In this document: in pieces, positions 24,204-32,452 of the stretch
Numbering within the stretch: position 1 is the stretch's first letter
Layout: each line of letters opens with the position of its first letter
NCBI RefSeq assembly: GCF_900110655.1
Contig: NZ_FOEQ01000013.1
Span: forward strand, 87,618-151,617
Reading direction: 5' to 3'
Source: Pseudomonas soli
GTDB taxonomy: Bacteria > Pseudomonadota > Gammaproteobacteria > Pseudomonadales > Pseudomonadaceae
DNA length: 64,000 nucleotides
Made by a program: the position numbers and the translations under genes
Notes under the pieces: model-generated
Told to the model about the DNA's origin: nothing
The model's database searches: none
What the model saw: only the letters and a program-made list of their open reading frames with translations

Positions 24204-25411
24204 TCCGCAGGCAAGCCCGTTCCTTCTGGAGCGGGCTTGCCCCGCGCCGTCTCGCCCCACCACAGGTACCCCCAGTAGCCCCAGGCAACCGCGCTTATCC
24301 CCGCCCCCAGCCCGCACACCGCCACCCAGCCCCACTGCCCATACACCCAGGTCGCCACGACCGCACCCACCCCGCTGCCCACTGAATAGCAGCACATGTA
24401 GGCACCGATCAGCCGGCTGGCCATCTCGCCGCGCCCCGCCAGCAACAGGCTCTGGTTGGTCACATGCACGGCCTGCACGGCCAGGTCCAGCATCAGCACC
24501 CCGATCACCAGCGCCAGCAATGACTGCTCCAGGTAGGCGCTGGGTAGCCATGACAGCGTCAACAGCCCGAGCGCCCAACCGCTCACCCGCCGGCCATGCC
24601 CCTGATCCGCCAGGCGCCCGGCACGCGATGCCGCCAGCGCGCCAGCCACGCCGGCCAGGCCGAACAACCCGACCTGGGTGTGATCGAGCGCCAGCGGCGG
24701 GGCGCTCAGGGGCAACACCATCGCGCTCCACAGCACGCTGAACGCCGCGAAGATCAGCACCGCAAACACACCGCGCTGACGTAGCAGACGGTCATGCCGG
24801 TACAAGCGCAGCACTGAAACCAGCAGTACCCGATAGCGCTGCCTCGGCCCCTGCGGTTTGACAGCAGGCAAGCGCCAGGCCAGCAACAACGCCATGGCCA
24901 ACGCCAGCCCCGCAGCCACGACGTATACGCCGTGCCAGCCCAGCAGGTCAGCCAGTGCACCCGAGACCAAGCGCGCTGACAGGATGCCCAGCACCACGCC
25001 ACTGGTGACAGTCCCCACCGCCTGCCCCTGCTGAGCTGGCGTGGCCAGTGTGGCGGCATGCGCGACCATCACCTGCACCACCACCGCAGCCAGGCCGACC
25101 ATGGCCATCACCGCCAGCAACATGGCCCAGTCCACGGCAAACGCCACGGCCAACAACGCGCCGGCCGATGCCAGCAACTGACCAACGATCAGCCGGCGGC
25201 GATCGACCAGGTCGCCCAGCGGCACGATCAGCAACAGACCCAAGGCATAGCCGGCCTGGGTCATGCCCACCACCAGGCCGGCGTGCGCAGCGCTTACGCC
25301 GAGGCTTGCGGCCATGGCCTCCAGCAGCGGCTGGGCGAGGTACACCGTGGCCACGGCCAGGGCGCAGGCGGCAGCCAGCAACAGCGTCAATCCGCGGGTG
25401 AGCGGTGGCAT
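24191..25411 (-). CDS. MFS family transporter, probable efflux protein
   Basis: This 406-residue protein is a 12-helix major facilitator. The first half carries the motif A-like PLGDLVDRRRLIVG loop between helices 2 and 3, preceded by GYALGLLLIVPLG. The ATG at 25411 (MPPLTRGLTLLLA) is chosen; an in-frame start at 25468 would put 19 polar residues before helix 1. It is transcribed divergently from an HxlR-type regulator, with two related dyads in the gap, a typical efflux-regulator pair. The substrate is unknown. The 3' end overlaps oprG by 13 bases. Confidence 0.85.
   Translation of the reverse strand: MPPLTRGLTLLLAAACALAVATVYLAQPLLEAMAASLGVSAAHAGLVVGMTQAGYALGLLLIVPLGDLVDRRRLIVGQLLASAGALLAVAFAVDWAMLLAVMAMVGLAAVVVQVMVAHAATLATPAQQGQAVGTVTSGVVLGILSARLVSGALADLLGWHGVYVVAAGLALAMALLLAWRLPAVKPQGPRQRYRVLLVSVLRLYRHDRLLRQRGVFAVLIFAAFSVLWSAMVLPLSAPPLALDHTQVGLFGLAGVAGALAASRAGRLADQGHGRRVSGWALGLLTLSWLPSAYLEQSLLALVIGVLMLDLAVQAVHVTNQSLLLAGRGEMASRLIGAYMCCYSVGSGVGAVVATWVYGQWGWVAVCGLGAGISAVAWGYWGYLWWGETARGKPAPEGTGLPADQNL
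24211..24240. terminator. Hairpin at the oprG-MFS convergence
   Basis: GCAAGCCCG (24211-24219) pairs with CGGGCTTGC (24232-24240). It lies just after the oprG stop, inside the C-terminal codons of the MFS gene. It resembles part of a REP element and may end or stabilise the oprG transcript. It lacks a clear T-run. Confidence 0.5.
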
Positions 25412-25429
25412 CAGCAATCCCTCCAAATC

Positions 25430-25448
25430 TGGTTTCAATTTAAAACCA
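25430..25448. promoter_or_regulatory. Putative HxlR operator 1
   Basis: TGGTTT-N7-AAACCA is an inverted repeat with a seven-base spacer, 18 bases upstream of the MFS start. It shares its plan with a second site 42 bases away (25472-25490). Confidence 0.5.
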
Positions 25449-25471
25449 TGAAACTGGATTTCTAGCAAACA

Positions 25472-25490
25472 TGGTTTTATTCTGCAACCA
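25472..25490. promoter_or_regulatory. Putative HxlR operator 2
   Basis: TGGTTT-N7-CAACCA matches the first site in sequence and spacing. The site lies 22 bases before the hxlR-type gene start, so it could mediate autoregulation. Confidence 0.5.
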
Positions 25491-25512
25491 GATCACCCCC
25501 AAGGAACGCCTC

Positions 25513-25953
25513 ATGCTCGACGAGAACAACCAGCAATGCCCAGTGGCCCGCGCCCTGGAGGTGCTCGGCGATCGCTGGGCGCTGATGATTCTGCGCGATG
25601 CCTTCGATGGCCCGTGCCGTTTCAGCGAATTGCAGAAAAACCTCGGGCTGGCGAAGAACATCCTCGCTGCGCGCCTGAAACTGCTGGTGGAGGCCGGGCT
25701 ACTGGCACAGCAGCCTGCATCCGATGGCAGTGCCTACAAGGAATATGTGCTGACGGAGAAGGGCCGTTCGGTGTTTCCGATCGTGATCGGCTTGCGCCAA
25801 TGGGGGGAGCGGTACCTGTTCACGTCAGGAGAGTCACGCTCGCAGTTGGTCGATGATCGCGGCCAGGGGCTGGAGACGTTGCAGGTGCGGGCCCGGGACG
25901 GGCGAGTGCTGGGGCCGGAGGATTGCCGGCGACAGCTGATCCGGCATTCGTGA
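25513..25953 (+). CDS. HxlR-family transcriptional regulator
   Basis: The ATG at 25513 follows AAGGAACGCC and gives 146 residues. The winged helix is typical of HxlR: CPVARALEVLGDRWALMILRDAF, RFSELQKNLGLAKNILAARLKLLVEAGLL, and YVLTEKGRSVFPIVIGLRQWGERY. Cys9 just before the fold matches the position of redox-active cysteines in YodB/HypR-type members, so it may sense electrophiles or disulfide stress, an inference. An upstream in-frame start at 25471 would overlap the second operator and is rejected. It is divergent from an MFS gene that it probably controls, and a hairpin follows its stop. Confidence 0.88.
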   Translation: MLDENNQQCPVARALEVLGDRWALMILRDAFDGPCRFSELQKNLGLAKNILAARLKLLVEAGLLAQQPASDGSAYKEYVLTEKGRSVFPIVIGLRQWGERYLFTSGESRSQLVDDRGQGLETLQVRARDGRVLGPEDCRRQLIRHS

Positions 25954-25958
25954 CATCA

Positions 25959-25978
25959 TCGCGGGGCAAGCCCCGCGA
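25959..25978. terminator. Palindromic hairpin between hxlR-type gene and epimerase gene
   Basis: TCGCGGGGCAAGCCCCGCGA folds into an eight-pair GC-rich stem. It separates two convergent genes and probably serves as a bidirectional terminator or REP fragment; no T-run is present. Confidence 0.5.
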
Positions 25979-25983
25979 GAGGC

Positions 25984-26916
25984 TCAAGCTTTGCCGAGCA
26001 AGCGGGCGAGGCCTTCGACAAACGGCGTCGGCTCAGGGAAGTCGAAACGTGCCAGCAAACGCGAGTTGTCCGCTCGCGAATGGCGGATGTCCCCCGACCG
26101 TGCCTGGCCGTAGCTGATTGCAGGCAAACCGCCCACCACCTGTTCCAGCGCCTTGAGCAACTGGTTCAGCGAGGTCGCCTGGTTCAGGCCGATGTTGACC
26201 GCGCCCTCTTCCACCGCCTGCTGCTCGAGCGCCTGCACCATTACCTGGACCAGGTCACCGACAAACAGGAAGTCGCGGGTCTGCTCGCCATCACCGAACA
26301 CCGTGATCGGTTTGCCACTGGTGGCGCGCTCGCAGAAGATGCTGATCACCCCGGAATACGGCGATGAAGGGTCCTGGCGTGGCCCGAAGATGTTGAAGAA
26401 GCGGAACACCACCGGCTCCAACCCGTGTTGGCGGCGGTAGAAGTCCAGGTACTGCTCGCTGGCCAGCTTGTCCACCGCGTAGGGGGTCAGCGGCGCCTTG
26501 GGGGTATCTTCGGCAATCGACTGGCCTTCGCCGTTGTTGCCGTACACCGCCGCGCTGGAGGCGAACAGCACGCGGCGGATGCCGTTCAGGCGCATCGCCT
26601 CGCACACGTTCAGCGTGCCGATGAAGTTGCTCTGGTGAGTCTTCACCGGGTCTTCCACCGAGGCCTGCACCGAGGCCACCGCTGCCAGGTGCACCACCGC
26701 CTGGCAGCCAGCGGCGGCACGGGCCACCAGCGCGGCATCGGCGACATCGCCCTCGAGCAGTTCCAGGCGCGGGTGGCCAAGCTGCAGGTTGTCGCGCTTG
26801 CCGGTCGACAGGTCGTCGAGGATACGCACCGCGTAGCCTTTCTCCAGCAACGCATCGCACAGGTGCGAGCCAATGAAGCCGGCACCGCCGGTGATCAGGA
26901 TGGGGGCGTCAGCCAT
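25984..26916 (-). CDS. NAD-dependent epimerase/dehydratase (sugar-nucleotide SDR)
   Basis: This 310-residue protein is an extended SDR. It has an N-terminal NAD-binding ITGGAGFIGSHL, an LDDLSTGKRDNL loop as in UDP-glucose 4-epimerases, the catalytic YAVDK (Tyr-x-x-x-Lys) with Ser residues in FASSAAVYG, and RFFNIFGPRQDPSSPYSGVI. It probably epimerises or oxidises a UDP-hexose for surface polysaccharide. The ATG at 26916 is chosen; the longer frame to 27036 runs into the next gene. Its start overlaps the RmlD-like gene end by eight bases. P. aeruginosa PA4068 is the likely counterpart, from memory. Confidence 0.85.
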   Translation of the reverse strand: MADAPILITGGAGFIGSHLCDALLEKGYAVRILDDLSTGKRDNLQLGHPRLELLEGDVADAALVARAAAGCQAVVHLAAVASVQASVEDPVKTHQSNFIGTLNVCEAMRLNGIRRVLFASSAAVYGNNGEGQSIAEDTPKAPLTPYAVDKLASEQYLDFYRRQHGLEPVVFRFFNIFGPRQDPSSPYSGVISIFCERATSGKPITVFGDGEQTRDFLFVGDLVQVMVQALEQQAVEEGAVNIGLNQATSLNQLLKALEQVVGGLPAISYGQARSGDIRHSRADNSRLLARFDFPEPTPFVEGLARLLGKA

Positions 26917-27793
26917 GTCGGTAGAATCGGTCCAGTAGGGGCGGCAAGCCGGCGCGCCAGGCGCGTGGCTTGATGCCGAAGGTATGAAGGATCTTCTTGC
27001 AGGCCAGGACCGCGTGCTGCGGCTCCTCGCTGGCATCCGGGCGGGCGGCGTGGGCCTGGGCGGTAGGCGCCTGCACGGCCAGCTTGCGCCACTGGGTGGC
27101 CTCGGTGAGGATCGCCTGGCCGAGCACCAACGGCGTGGTGGCCTCGTTGCCGGCGTAGTGGTAGGTACCCCACAGCGGCGCCTGGCAATCGAGTTGCTTG
27201 AGCACTGAGAGAATCACCCGCGCGGCGTCGTCCACCGGCGTCGGGTTGCCGCGGCGATCATCGGCCAGCAGCAGTTCCTGGGGCTGCTCGGCACGGGTCA
27301 GGAAACGCCCGAGCGCGCCATCGAGGCTTTCATCAAGCAGCCAGCCGAAACGCAGCAGCACATGCTGCGGGCAGGTGGCGCGCACACTCTGCTCGATGCG
27401 CCACAGCGCCTGGCCACGCAGGCCGAGCGGCACCGGCTCGTCCTTCTCGCTGTAGGCCGTGGCGCGCGAACCATCGAACACCCGATAGCTGGACGGCTGC
27501 ACGAGGATCATCTCGTGGTGCTGGCACAGTTCGGCGAGCCGCTCCACCGCCCGCTCCTGCTGGGCCAGGCGTTGCTCGCTGACCGACTCGGCCTGGAACC
27601 AGTCGAAGTAGTAGGCCAGGTTGATCACGGTGTGCGGGCGCTGCTCGTCGAGCAGCAGGGTCAGGCTGGCCGGATCCCAGCCGTTTTCCGGAGGGCGAGG
27701 CGCCAGGAAAGCGATATCTTCCTCGGCCCCGAGACGAATCAGCGCTTGCCCGAGGGCATTGCCACCACCCAACAGCATCAGGCGCATACGCAT
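26909..27793 (-). CDS. RmlD-like sugar-nucleotide-binding protein
   Basis: This 294-residue protein looks like a divergent atypical SDR related to dTDP-4-dehydrorhamnose reductase. It has an early dinucleotide motif LLGGGNALGQALIRLG, a VINLAYYFDW segment and an LVQPSSYRVFDG segment where RmlD has the catalytic region. I do not see an intact YxxxK, so its catalytic competence is uncertain. It is coupled upstream of the epimerase gene, suggesting a joint role in nucleotide-sugar conversion. The divergent neighbour is an alpha/beta hydrolase gene. The specific substrate is not known. Confidence 0.7.
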   Translation of the reverse strand: MRMRLMLLGGGNALGQALIRLGAEEDIAFLAPRPPENGWDPASLTLLLDEQRPHTVINLAYYFDWFQAESVSEQRLAQQERAVERLAELCQHHEMILVQPSSYRVFDGSRATAYSEKDEPVPLGLRGQALWRIEQSVRATCPQHVLLRFGWLLDESLDGALGRFLTRAEQPQELLLADDRRGNPTPVDDAARVILSVLKQLDCQAPLWGTYHYAGNEATTPLVLGQAILTEATQWRKLAVQAPTAQAHAARPDASEEPQHAVLACKKILHTFGIKPRAWRAGLPPLLDRFYRHG

Positions 27794-27974
27794 AGAGTCA
27801 ACAGGTCCGGTCTGGTCGATGGAGGAAAGGGTTCATTTTGCTGTTTCCGACAGGGGAAGTCCAACCCAGGCAAGGCCTGGCGCGCACCGCGTGCCGATTG
27901 GCGCCGATCGGACGGGTGTTCCGCCTTTGCCGACAGCTACTTATACTGCGCATGGCCTGTTCAAGGAGATCAAC

Positions 27975-28814
27975 ATGGATGCCGAGTCGAACACCGCGCT
28001 GCGCGCCAGATGGCAATACGACGAACCCGCTCCCGGCCCGGAACGCTTTATCGACGAGGCTTTCGACGGTTATCGGCAACAGGCCCGCCTGCTGCTCCCG
28101 GTACATGAGTGCGCCCCTACTGTCTTTGTGGTCGGCGGCGCCCGCTCCGATTTCACCCGCCTGAACCCTTTGCTCTATCGCCTGCAACAGCAGGGGATCG
28201 GCTCGCTGACCGGCAACCTCTCCGGCCACAGCCTGGCCAGCGAGCCTGGTGCAAAGGACGCGTCGTTGGCCAGCAACCTGGAGGAAGCCCTGCGCTTCCA
28301 CCAGCATCTGGATGCGCGCAGCGACACCCTGGTCGGTCACAGCCTGGGCGCCGCCATCGCCCTCAAGCTGGCCGCCCAGCGCCCCAACGTGCGCAAGCTG
28401 GTGCTGATCTGCCCGGCGGTCTATCCCGATGCGGCCCATGTCGCCCCCTTCGGCCCAGCCTTCAGCGAAGCGATTCGCAAGCCTTATGCGTTCCTCGACT
28501 GCGACAGCTATGCCTTCCTGCGCCAGTTCCAGGGCCGGGTACTGTTGGTGATCGGCGAATATGACGGGCTCAACTCCAAGGTGCACGGCCAGGGCCCCGG
28601 GACCTCTGCCGGCACCCGGCGCCTGGCGGGTGTCGAGCGCTACAGCCCGATCCCCGAGGAAGTCACCCACGCCTTGTTGCGTTCGGTGCCGGCGCCCCAT
28701 GTGGAATGCCTGATGCTCACCGACTGCGACCACGGCATCGCCGCGCACCTGCGTGACCGGCCACAGGTGGCGGATCAGGTGGCCGACGCGGTGGCGGCGT
28801 TCATTCTCGACTAG
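27975..28814 (+). CDS. Alpha/beta hydrolase
   Basis: The ATG at 27975 follows an excellent AAGGAG ribosome-binding site (27963-27968), giving 279 residues. The nucleophile elbow is VGHSLGAAIAL; probable acid and base are in IGEYDGLN and TDCDHGIA. There is no signal peptide, so the enzyme is likely cytoplasmic. The substrate (ester, thioester or lipid) cannot be told from sequence. In-frame codons upstream to 27621 lie antisense to the RmlD-like gene and are ignored. It is divergent from the sugar-nucleotide gene pair and convergent with the XRE regulator gene. Confidence 0.85.
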   Translation: MDAESNTALRARWQYDEPAPGPERFIDEAFDGYRQQARLLLPVHECAPTVFVVGGARSDFTRLNPLLYRLQQQGIGSLTGNLSGHSLASEPGAKDASLASNLEEALRFHQHLDARSDTLVGHSLGAAIALKLAAQRPNVRKLVLICPAVYPDAAHVAPFGPAFSEAIRKPYAFLDCDSYAFLRQFQGRVLLVIGEYDGLNSKVHGQGPGTSAGTRRLAGVERYSPIPEEVTHALLRSVPAPHVECLMLTDCDHGIAAHLRDRPQVADQVADAVAAFILD

Positions 28815-28855
28815 CTCTGCGGGCGCCCACGAGTCAATGCGCCATCAACGTTGAT

Positions 28856-29668
28856 TCACTCGATCTCGAACAACCCGTTGCTGATCATCCCCGCACTGAG
28901 GCGGTCGCGGATATCGTCGTCGATGCGCGGATCGTCCGGGCGGTAAAGCTTGATCTGGCGGAAGGCGTTGATGCGGTTGATCTCCTCGCCCAGGTATTCC
29001 CACACCACGCGGGTGCAGGCCGGGTTGCGCCGGTCACCGCTGGAAACCCCGGTCTTGAGGCCGTTCAGGCGGCTGATACGGCTCTTGAAGCTGGGGATGA
29101 GCACGGTCTGGCTCATCTCGTTGAGGGTCAGCGACTCGTAGTCGATCAGGAACATCCGGTCCTGCAGCTGGAACGCCGCACCCAGGTAGCGGCAGCGCAC
29201 CTCGGCATGCCGGTCGAGGCCGCTGCTGCGCTCCTGGCGTTCCTGGCGCTCGAACAGGAAACTGCCGCGCTCCTCCCACAGGTGCACCAGCGACACCAGG
29301 ATCGAACCGGGCACCGACATGCAGTTGGAGTATTCGAAGTAGTAGCCGCAATAGCGCGAGAGGTTGCCGGCTTCTTTATGCAGTGGCTTGAACAGCTCGC
29401 TGATGGGGTCGTCCTGGGGGCCGACAGGCTGCTGCTGGTTGCGTGCGCCGATCAGGCGGGCGAACTGCTCGGGCGGCAGGCCCAGCTCGTAGTCCTCCAC
29501 ACCGAAGAAGTCGCCGATGCGCTTTAGGTTGTAGGCCGTCGGACGGCTCTGGCCGCTCAGGTACTTGTTGAACTGCGCCCGGTTGATCGACAGCTGCCGG
29601 CAAACCTCGGAGATAGAGCGGTAATGGCTGCAGGCCAATTTGAGGTTGATAGCGAAATGATCGCCCAT
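28856..29668 (-). CDS. XRE-type helix-turn-helix transcriptional regulator
   Basis: This 270-residue protein has an N-terminal HTH (about 5-60): ISEVCRQLSINRAQFNKYLSGQSRPTAYNLKRIGDFF, a standard XRE layout. The rest (about 80-270) is a larger region with the distinctive stretches LSRYCGYYFEYSNCMSVPGS and MFLIDYESLTLNEMSQTVLIPS, which I do not assign to a known ligand domain. It reads away from an alanine/sodium symporter gene, so it could regulate that gene through the 181-base shared gap, but no clear operator was seen. Length and start look normal. Confidence 0.78.
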   Translation of the reverse strand: MGDHFAINLKLACSHYRSISEVCRQLSINRAQFNKYLSGQSRPTAYNLKRIGDFFGVEDYELGLPPEQFARLIGARNQQQPVGPQDDPISELFKPLHKEAGNLSRYCGYYFEYSNCMSVPGSILVSLVHLWEERGSFLFERQERQERSSGLDRHAEVRCRYLGAAFQLQDRMFLIDYESLTLNEMSQTVLIPSFKSRISRLNGLKTGVSSGDRRNPACTRVVWEYLGEEINRINAFRQIKLYRPDDPRIDDDIRDRLSAGMISNGLFEIE

Positions 29669-29849
29669 GATACGCGGGTCCAGGTGATGCGAGTGGCGTC
29701 ATTCTAGCATCAACTCGCACCAAAATGGAGCAACCCGCGAAATTGTAACCATAGTTGTCATGGCCAACCATGCGCCCCCAATGAATAGCGGTGCGCCTGC
29801 CGTCCGCTGGTCTTTCCACGCGAAGAATAAGAATCGAGGTCATTTTCCA

Positions 29850-31292
29850 ATGCTCGAAGCACTCAACGATTTCCTTTCGGGGAAACTCCTCATCGTGCTG
29901 ATCGTCGGACTCGGCGGTTACTTCACCATCCGCTCGCGGTTCGTCCAGTTCCGTCACTTCGGCCACATGTTCGGCGTCTTCAAGGAATCCCTTCGCGGCC
30001 AGGCAGGCCAACTGAGCTCGTTCCAGGCCCTGATGCTGAGCCTCGCCGGCCGCGTCGGCGCCGGTAACATCGCCGGTGTCGGTATCGCCGTGACCCTCGG
30101 CGGCCCAGGCGCCGTGTTCTGGATGTGGGTCACCGCACTGGTGGGCATGTCCAGCAGCTTCTTCGAATGCACCCTGGCCCAGGTCTACAAGCGCGCCGAC
30201 GGCGACGGCCTGTACCGCGGCGGCCCGGCGTACTACATCCAGCACGGCCTGAAGCTGAAAAGCATGGCCATCGTGTTCTCGATCCTGCTGCTGGTCACCT
30301 ACGGCTTCGCCTTCATCGGCCTGCAGTCGTACACCGTGACCCACTCGCTGCAGAACGCCTTCGCCTTCGATCCCAAGCAGACCGGCATCGTCCTCGCCGT
30401 GCTGCTGGCCATCACCTTCATCGGCGGCATCAAGCGCATCGCCGCAGTGTCCGACCTGCTGGTACCGGTCAAGACCCTGGCCTACATCGGCGTGACCCTG
30501 TACGTGATCGGCACCCAGATCGAACACGTGCCAGCCATGCTGGAAACCATCTTCAAGAGCGCCTTCGGCCTCGACCCGGCGTTCGGCGGCCTGCTCGGCA
30601 GCGCCATCGTCATGGGCGTGAAGCGTGGCGTGTTCGCCAACGAAGCGGGCCTGGGCAGCGCACCGAACGTGGCCGCCGTGGCTGCCGTGAAGCACCCGGG
30701 CGCCCAGGGCGTGGTCCAGGCCTTCAGCGTGTTCCTCGACACCTTCGTGATCTGCACCTGCACCGCGCTGCTGATCCTGCTGTCGGGCTTCTACACCCCG
30801 GGCTTCGAAGGTGACGGCATCGTCCTGACCCAGAACTCGCTGGCCGCCGTGGTCGGTGACTGGGGCCGCATCTTCGTCAGCGTCGCGCTGTCGCTGTTCG
30901 TCTTCACCTGCATTCTCTACAACTACTACCTGGGCGAGAACAGCCTGCAGTTCCTCAGCCGCAACCGTGCCGTGCTGATGACCTTCCGTGGCCTGGTGCT
31001 GGCGCTGGTGGTGTGGGGTTCGACCCAGGACCTGTCGACCGTGTTCGCCTTCGCCGACATCACCATGACCTGCCTGGCCTTCGTCAACCTGATCGCCCTG
31101 GCCATGCTGTTCAAGGTCGGCCTGCGCGTGATGCGCGACTACGACGCACAACGCAAGGCGGGCATCAAGCAGCCGGTGTTCGACTCCAGCAAGTTCGCCG
31201 ACCTGGACCTGGACCGCGCCGCCTGGCCGGCCAACCCGCAGGCTGAAACAGCCGCTGACAAAGCCGCCGCCCCGGCGTCAGCGCAGCACTGA
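29850..31292 (+). CDS. Alanine/glycine:sodium symporter (AGCS family)
   Basis: This 480-residue inner-membrane protein has the AGCS signature: LSLAGRVGAGNIAGVGIAVTLGGPGAVFWMW near the N-terminus, and NEAGLGSAPNVAA in the middle. Multiple hydrophobic helices and the length match AlsT/DagA-type alanine carriers. The ATG at 29850 follows GAGGT; the alternative start at 29760 is too far upstream. Upstream lies the divergent XRE regulator gene, downstream a terminator and the L-asparaginase gene. Together these suggest local handling of small amino acids. Substrate preference, alanine versus glycine, is inferred from the family. Confidence 0.9.
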   Translation: MLEALNDFLSGKLLIVLIVGLGGYFTIRSRFVQFRHFGHMFGVFKESLRGQAGQLSSFQALMLSLAGRVGAGNIAGVGIAVTLGGPGAVFWMWVTALVGMSSSFFECTLAQVYKRADGDGLYRGGPAYYIQHGLKLKSMAIVFSILLLVTYGFAFIGLQSYTVTHSLQNAFAFDPKQTGIVLAVLLAITFIGGIKRIAAVSDLLVPVKTLAYIGVTLYVIGTQIEHVPAMLETIFKSAFGLDPAFGGLLGSAIVMGVKRGVFANEAGLGSAPNVAAVAAVKHPGAQGVVQAFSVFLDTFVICTCTALLILLSGFYTPGFEGDGIVLTQNSLAAVVGDWGRIFVSVALSLFVFTCILYNYYLGENSLQFLSRNRAVLMTFRGLVLALVVWGSTQDLSTVFAFADITMTCLAFVNLIALAMLFKVGLRVMRDYDAQRKAGIKQPVFDSSKFADLDLDRAAWPANPQAETAADKAAAPASAQH

Positions 31293-31306
31293 TACCCTGC
31301 CCTGCC

Positions 31307-31332
31307 ACAACCGCCCCGCCCGGGGCGGTTGT
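31307..31332 (+). terminator. Rho-independent terminator after the symporter gene
   Basis: ACAACCGCCCCG (31307-31318) pairs perfectly with CGGGGCGGTTGT (31321-31332) around a two-base loop and is followed by CTCTTTCTTT. It ends 35 bases before the asparaginase start, so the two genes are probably separately transcribed. Confidence 0.8.
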
Positions 31333-31367
31333 CTCTTTCTTTCGCTACATCGCTACGGAATACTTCC

Positions 31368-32357
31368 ATGCGTGCAGTCAAGAATCTGCTTGTCCTATAC
31401 ACCGGTGGCACCATCGGCATGCTGCAGACCGCCGAAGGCCTCGCGCCGGCCGGTGGCTTCGAAGCGCGCATGCGCGAACACTTTGCCGCCTGCGGCGATG
31501 CGCCCAAGGTGCAATGGGCGCTGCGTGAACTCAATCCGCTGATCGACAGCGCCAACATGCAACAGGCCAACTGGCTGGCGATGCGCGATGCCATCGTCGA
31601 GGCGGTCGAACGCGACGGGCATGACGGCGTGCTGGTGCTGCATGGCACCGACACCCTGGCGTACAGCGCCGCTGCCCTGTCGTTCCTGCTGCTGGGCCTG
31701 CCGGTGCCGGTGCTGCTTACCGGCTCGATGCTGCCGGCCGGCGCGCCGGACAGCGATGCCTGGGCCAACCTGGTCGGCGCGCTCAATCTGTTCGAAAACG
31801 GGCTGGAAGACGGCGTGCAGCTGTATTTCCATGGCCAGTTGCTGCACGGCTGCCGCGCCTCGAAACTGCGCAGCGAGGCGTTCGACGCCTTCACCGTGCT
31901 GCCGCGCCATCGTGATGGCGAGCGTGCCGCGGAACTGCCAACCCGCCTGGACTACCGCCAGCCACGCCAGCCGGTCAAGCTGGCGGTCATGCCGGTGTTC
32001 CCGGGCCTTGCGGCCGAACACCTGCGCGGCCTGTTCGACAGCGGCATCCAGGGCCTGGTGCTGGAGTGCTACGGCAGCGGCACCGGCCCGTCGGATGACC
32101 AGGCGCTGCTCGACGCGCTGCACGACGCCCGCCAGGGTGGCGTGATGATCGTTGCCATCAGCCAGTGCCCGGAAGGCTCGGTGGTGTTCGACACCTACGC
32201 CGCCGGCAGCCGCCTGCGCGACACCGGGCTGGTCAGTGGCGGCGGCATGACCCGCGAGGCGGCGCTGGGCAAGCTGTTCGCGTTGCTGGGCTCGGGGCTG
32301 GATGTACAGGCGGCGGAGCACTGGTTCGCGCTGGACCTGTGCGGCGAGCGCGCCTGA
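31368..32357 (+). CDS. L-asparaginase (type I, cytoplasmic)
   Basis: This 329-residue protein lacks a signal peptide and begins MRAVKNLLVLYTGGTIGM. TGGTIG carries the catalytic Thr of the asparaginase family, and LHGTDTLAYSAAALSF carries the second Thr-Asp motif. It hydrolyses asparagine to aspartate and ammonia. The absence of a leader and the length argue for the cytoplasmic AnsA type rather than the periplasmic glutaminase-asparaginase. The ATG at 31368 is favoured over an in-frame start at 31329, which overlaps the terminator. A REP element and the tRNA-Sec gene follow. Confidence 0.9.
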   Translation: MRAVKNLLVLYTGGTIGMLQTAEGLAPAGGFEARMREHFAACGDAPKVQWALRELNPLIDSANMQQANWLAMRDAIVEAVERDGHDGVLVLHGTDTLAYSAAALSFLLLGLPVPVLLTGSMLPAGAPDSDAWANLVGALNLFENGLEDGVQLYFHGQLLHGCRASKLRSEAFDAFTVLPRHRDGERAAELPTRLDYRQPRQPVKLAVMPVFPGLAAEHLRGLFDSGIQGLVLECYGSGTGPSDDQALLDALHDARQGGVMIVAISQCPEGSVVFDTYAAGSRLRDTGLVSGGGMTREAALGKLFALLGSGLDVQAAEHWFALDLCGERA

Positions 32358-32376
32358 CTCGCAGATCTTCCGTTCG

Positions 32377-32434
32377 CCATCGCGGGGCAAGCCCGCTCCC
32401 ACAAATCCGTGGGAGCGGGCTTGCCCCGCGATGG
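32377..32434. repeat. REP-type perfect inverted repeat
   Basis: Arms 32377-32403 and 32408-32434 are exact inverse complements around a four-base loop, based on CGCGGGGCAAGCCCGCTCCC. It stands between convergent asparaginase and tRNA-Sec genes and can act as a bidirectional transcript end. Confidence 0.9.
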
Positions 32435-32452
32435 TTTCAGCATCTGGAAAAG

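Noticed and set aside
25984..27036. Longer N-terminus (to 27036) for the epimerase
   Set aside because: The extra 40 residues lie within the upstream RmlD-like gene and are unlike any SDR start; ATG 26916 begins just before the GGAGFIG motif.
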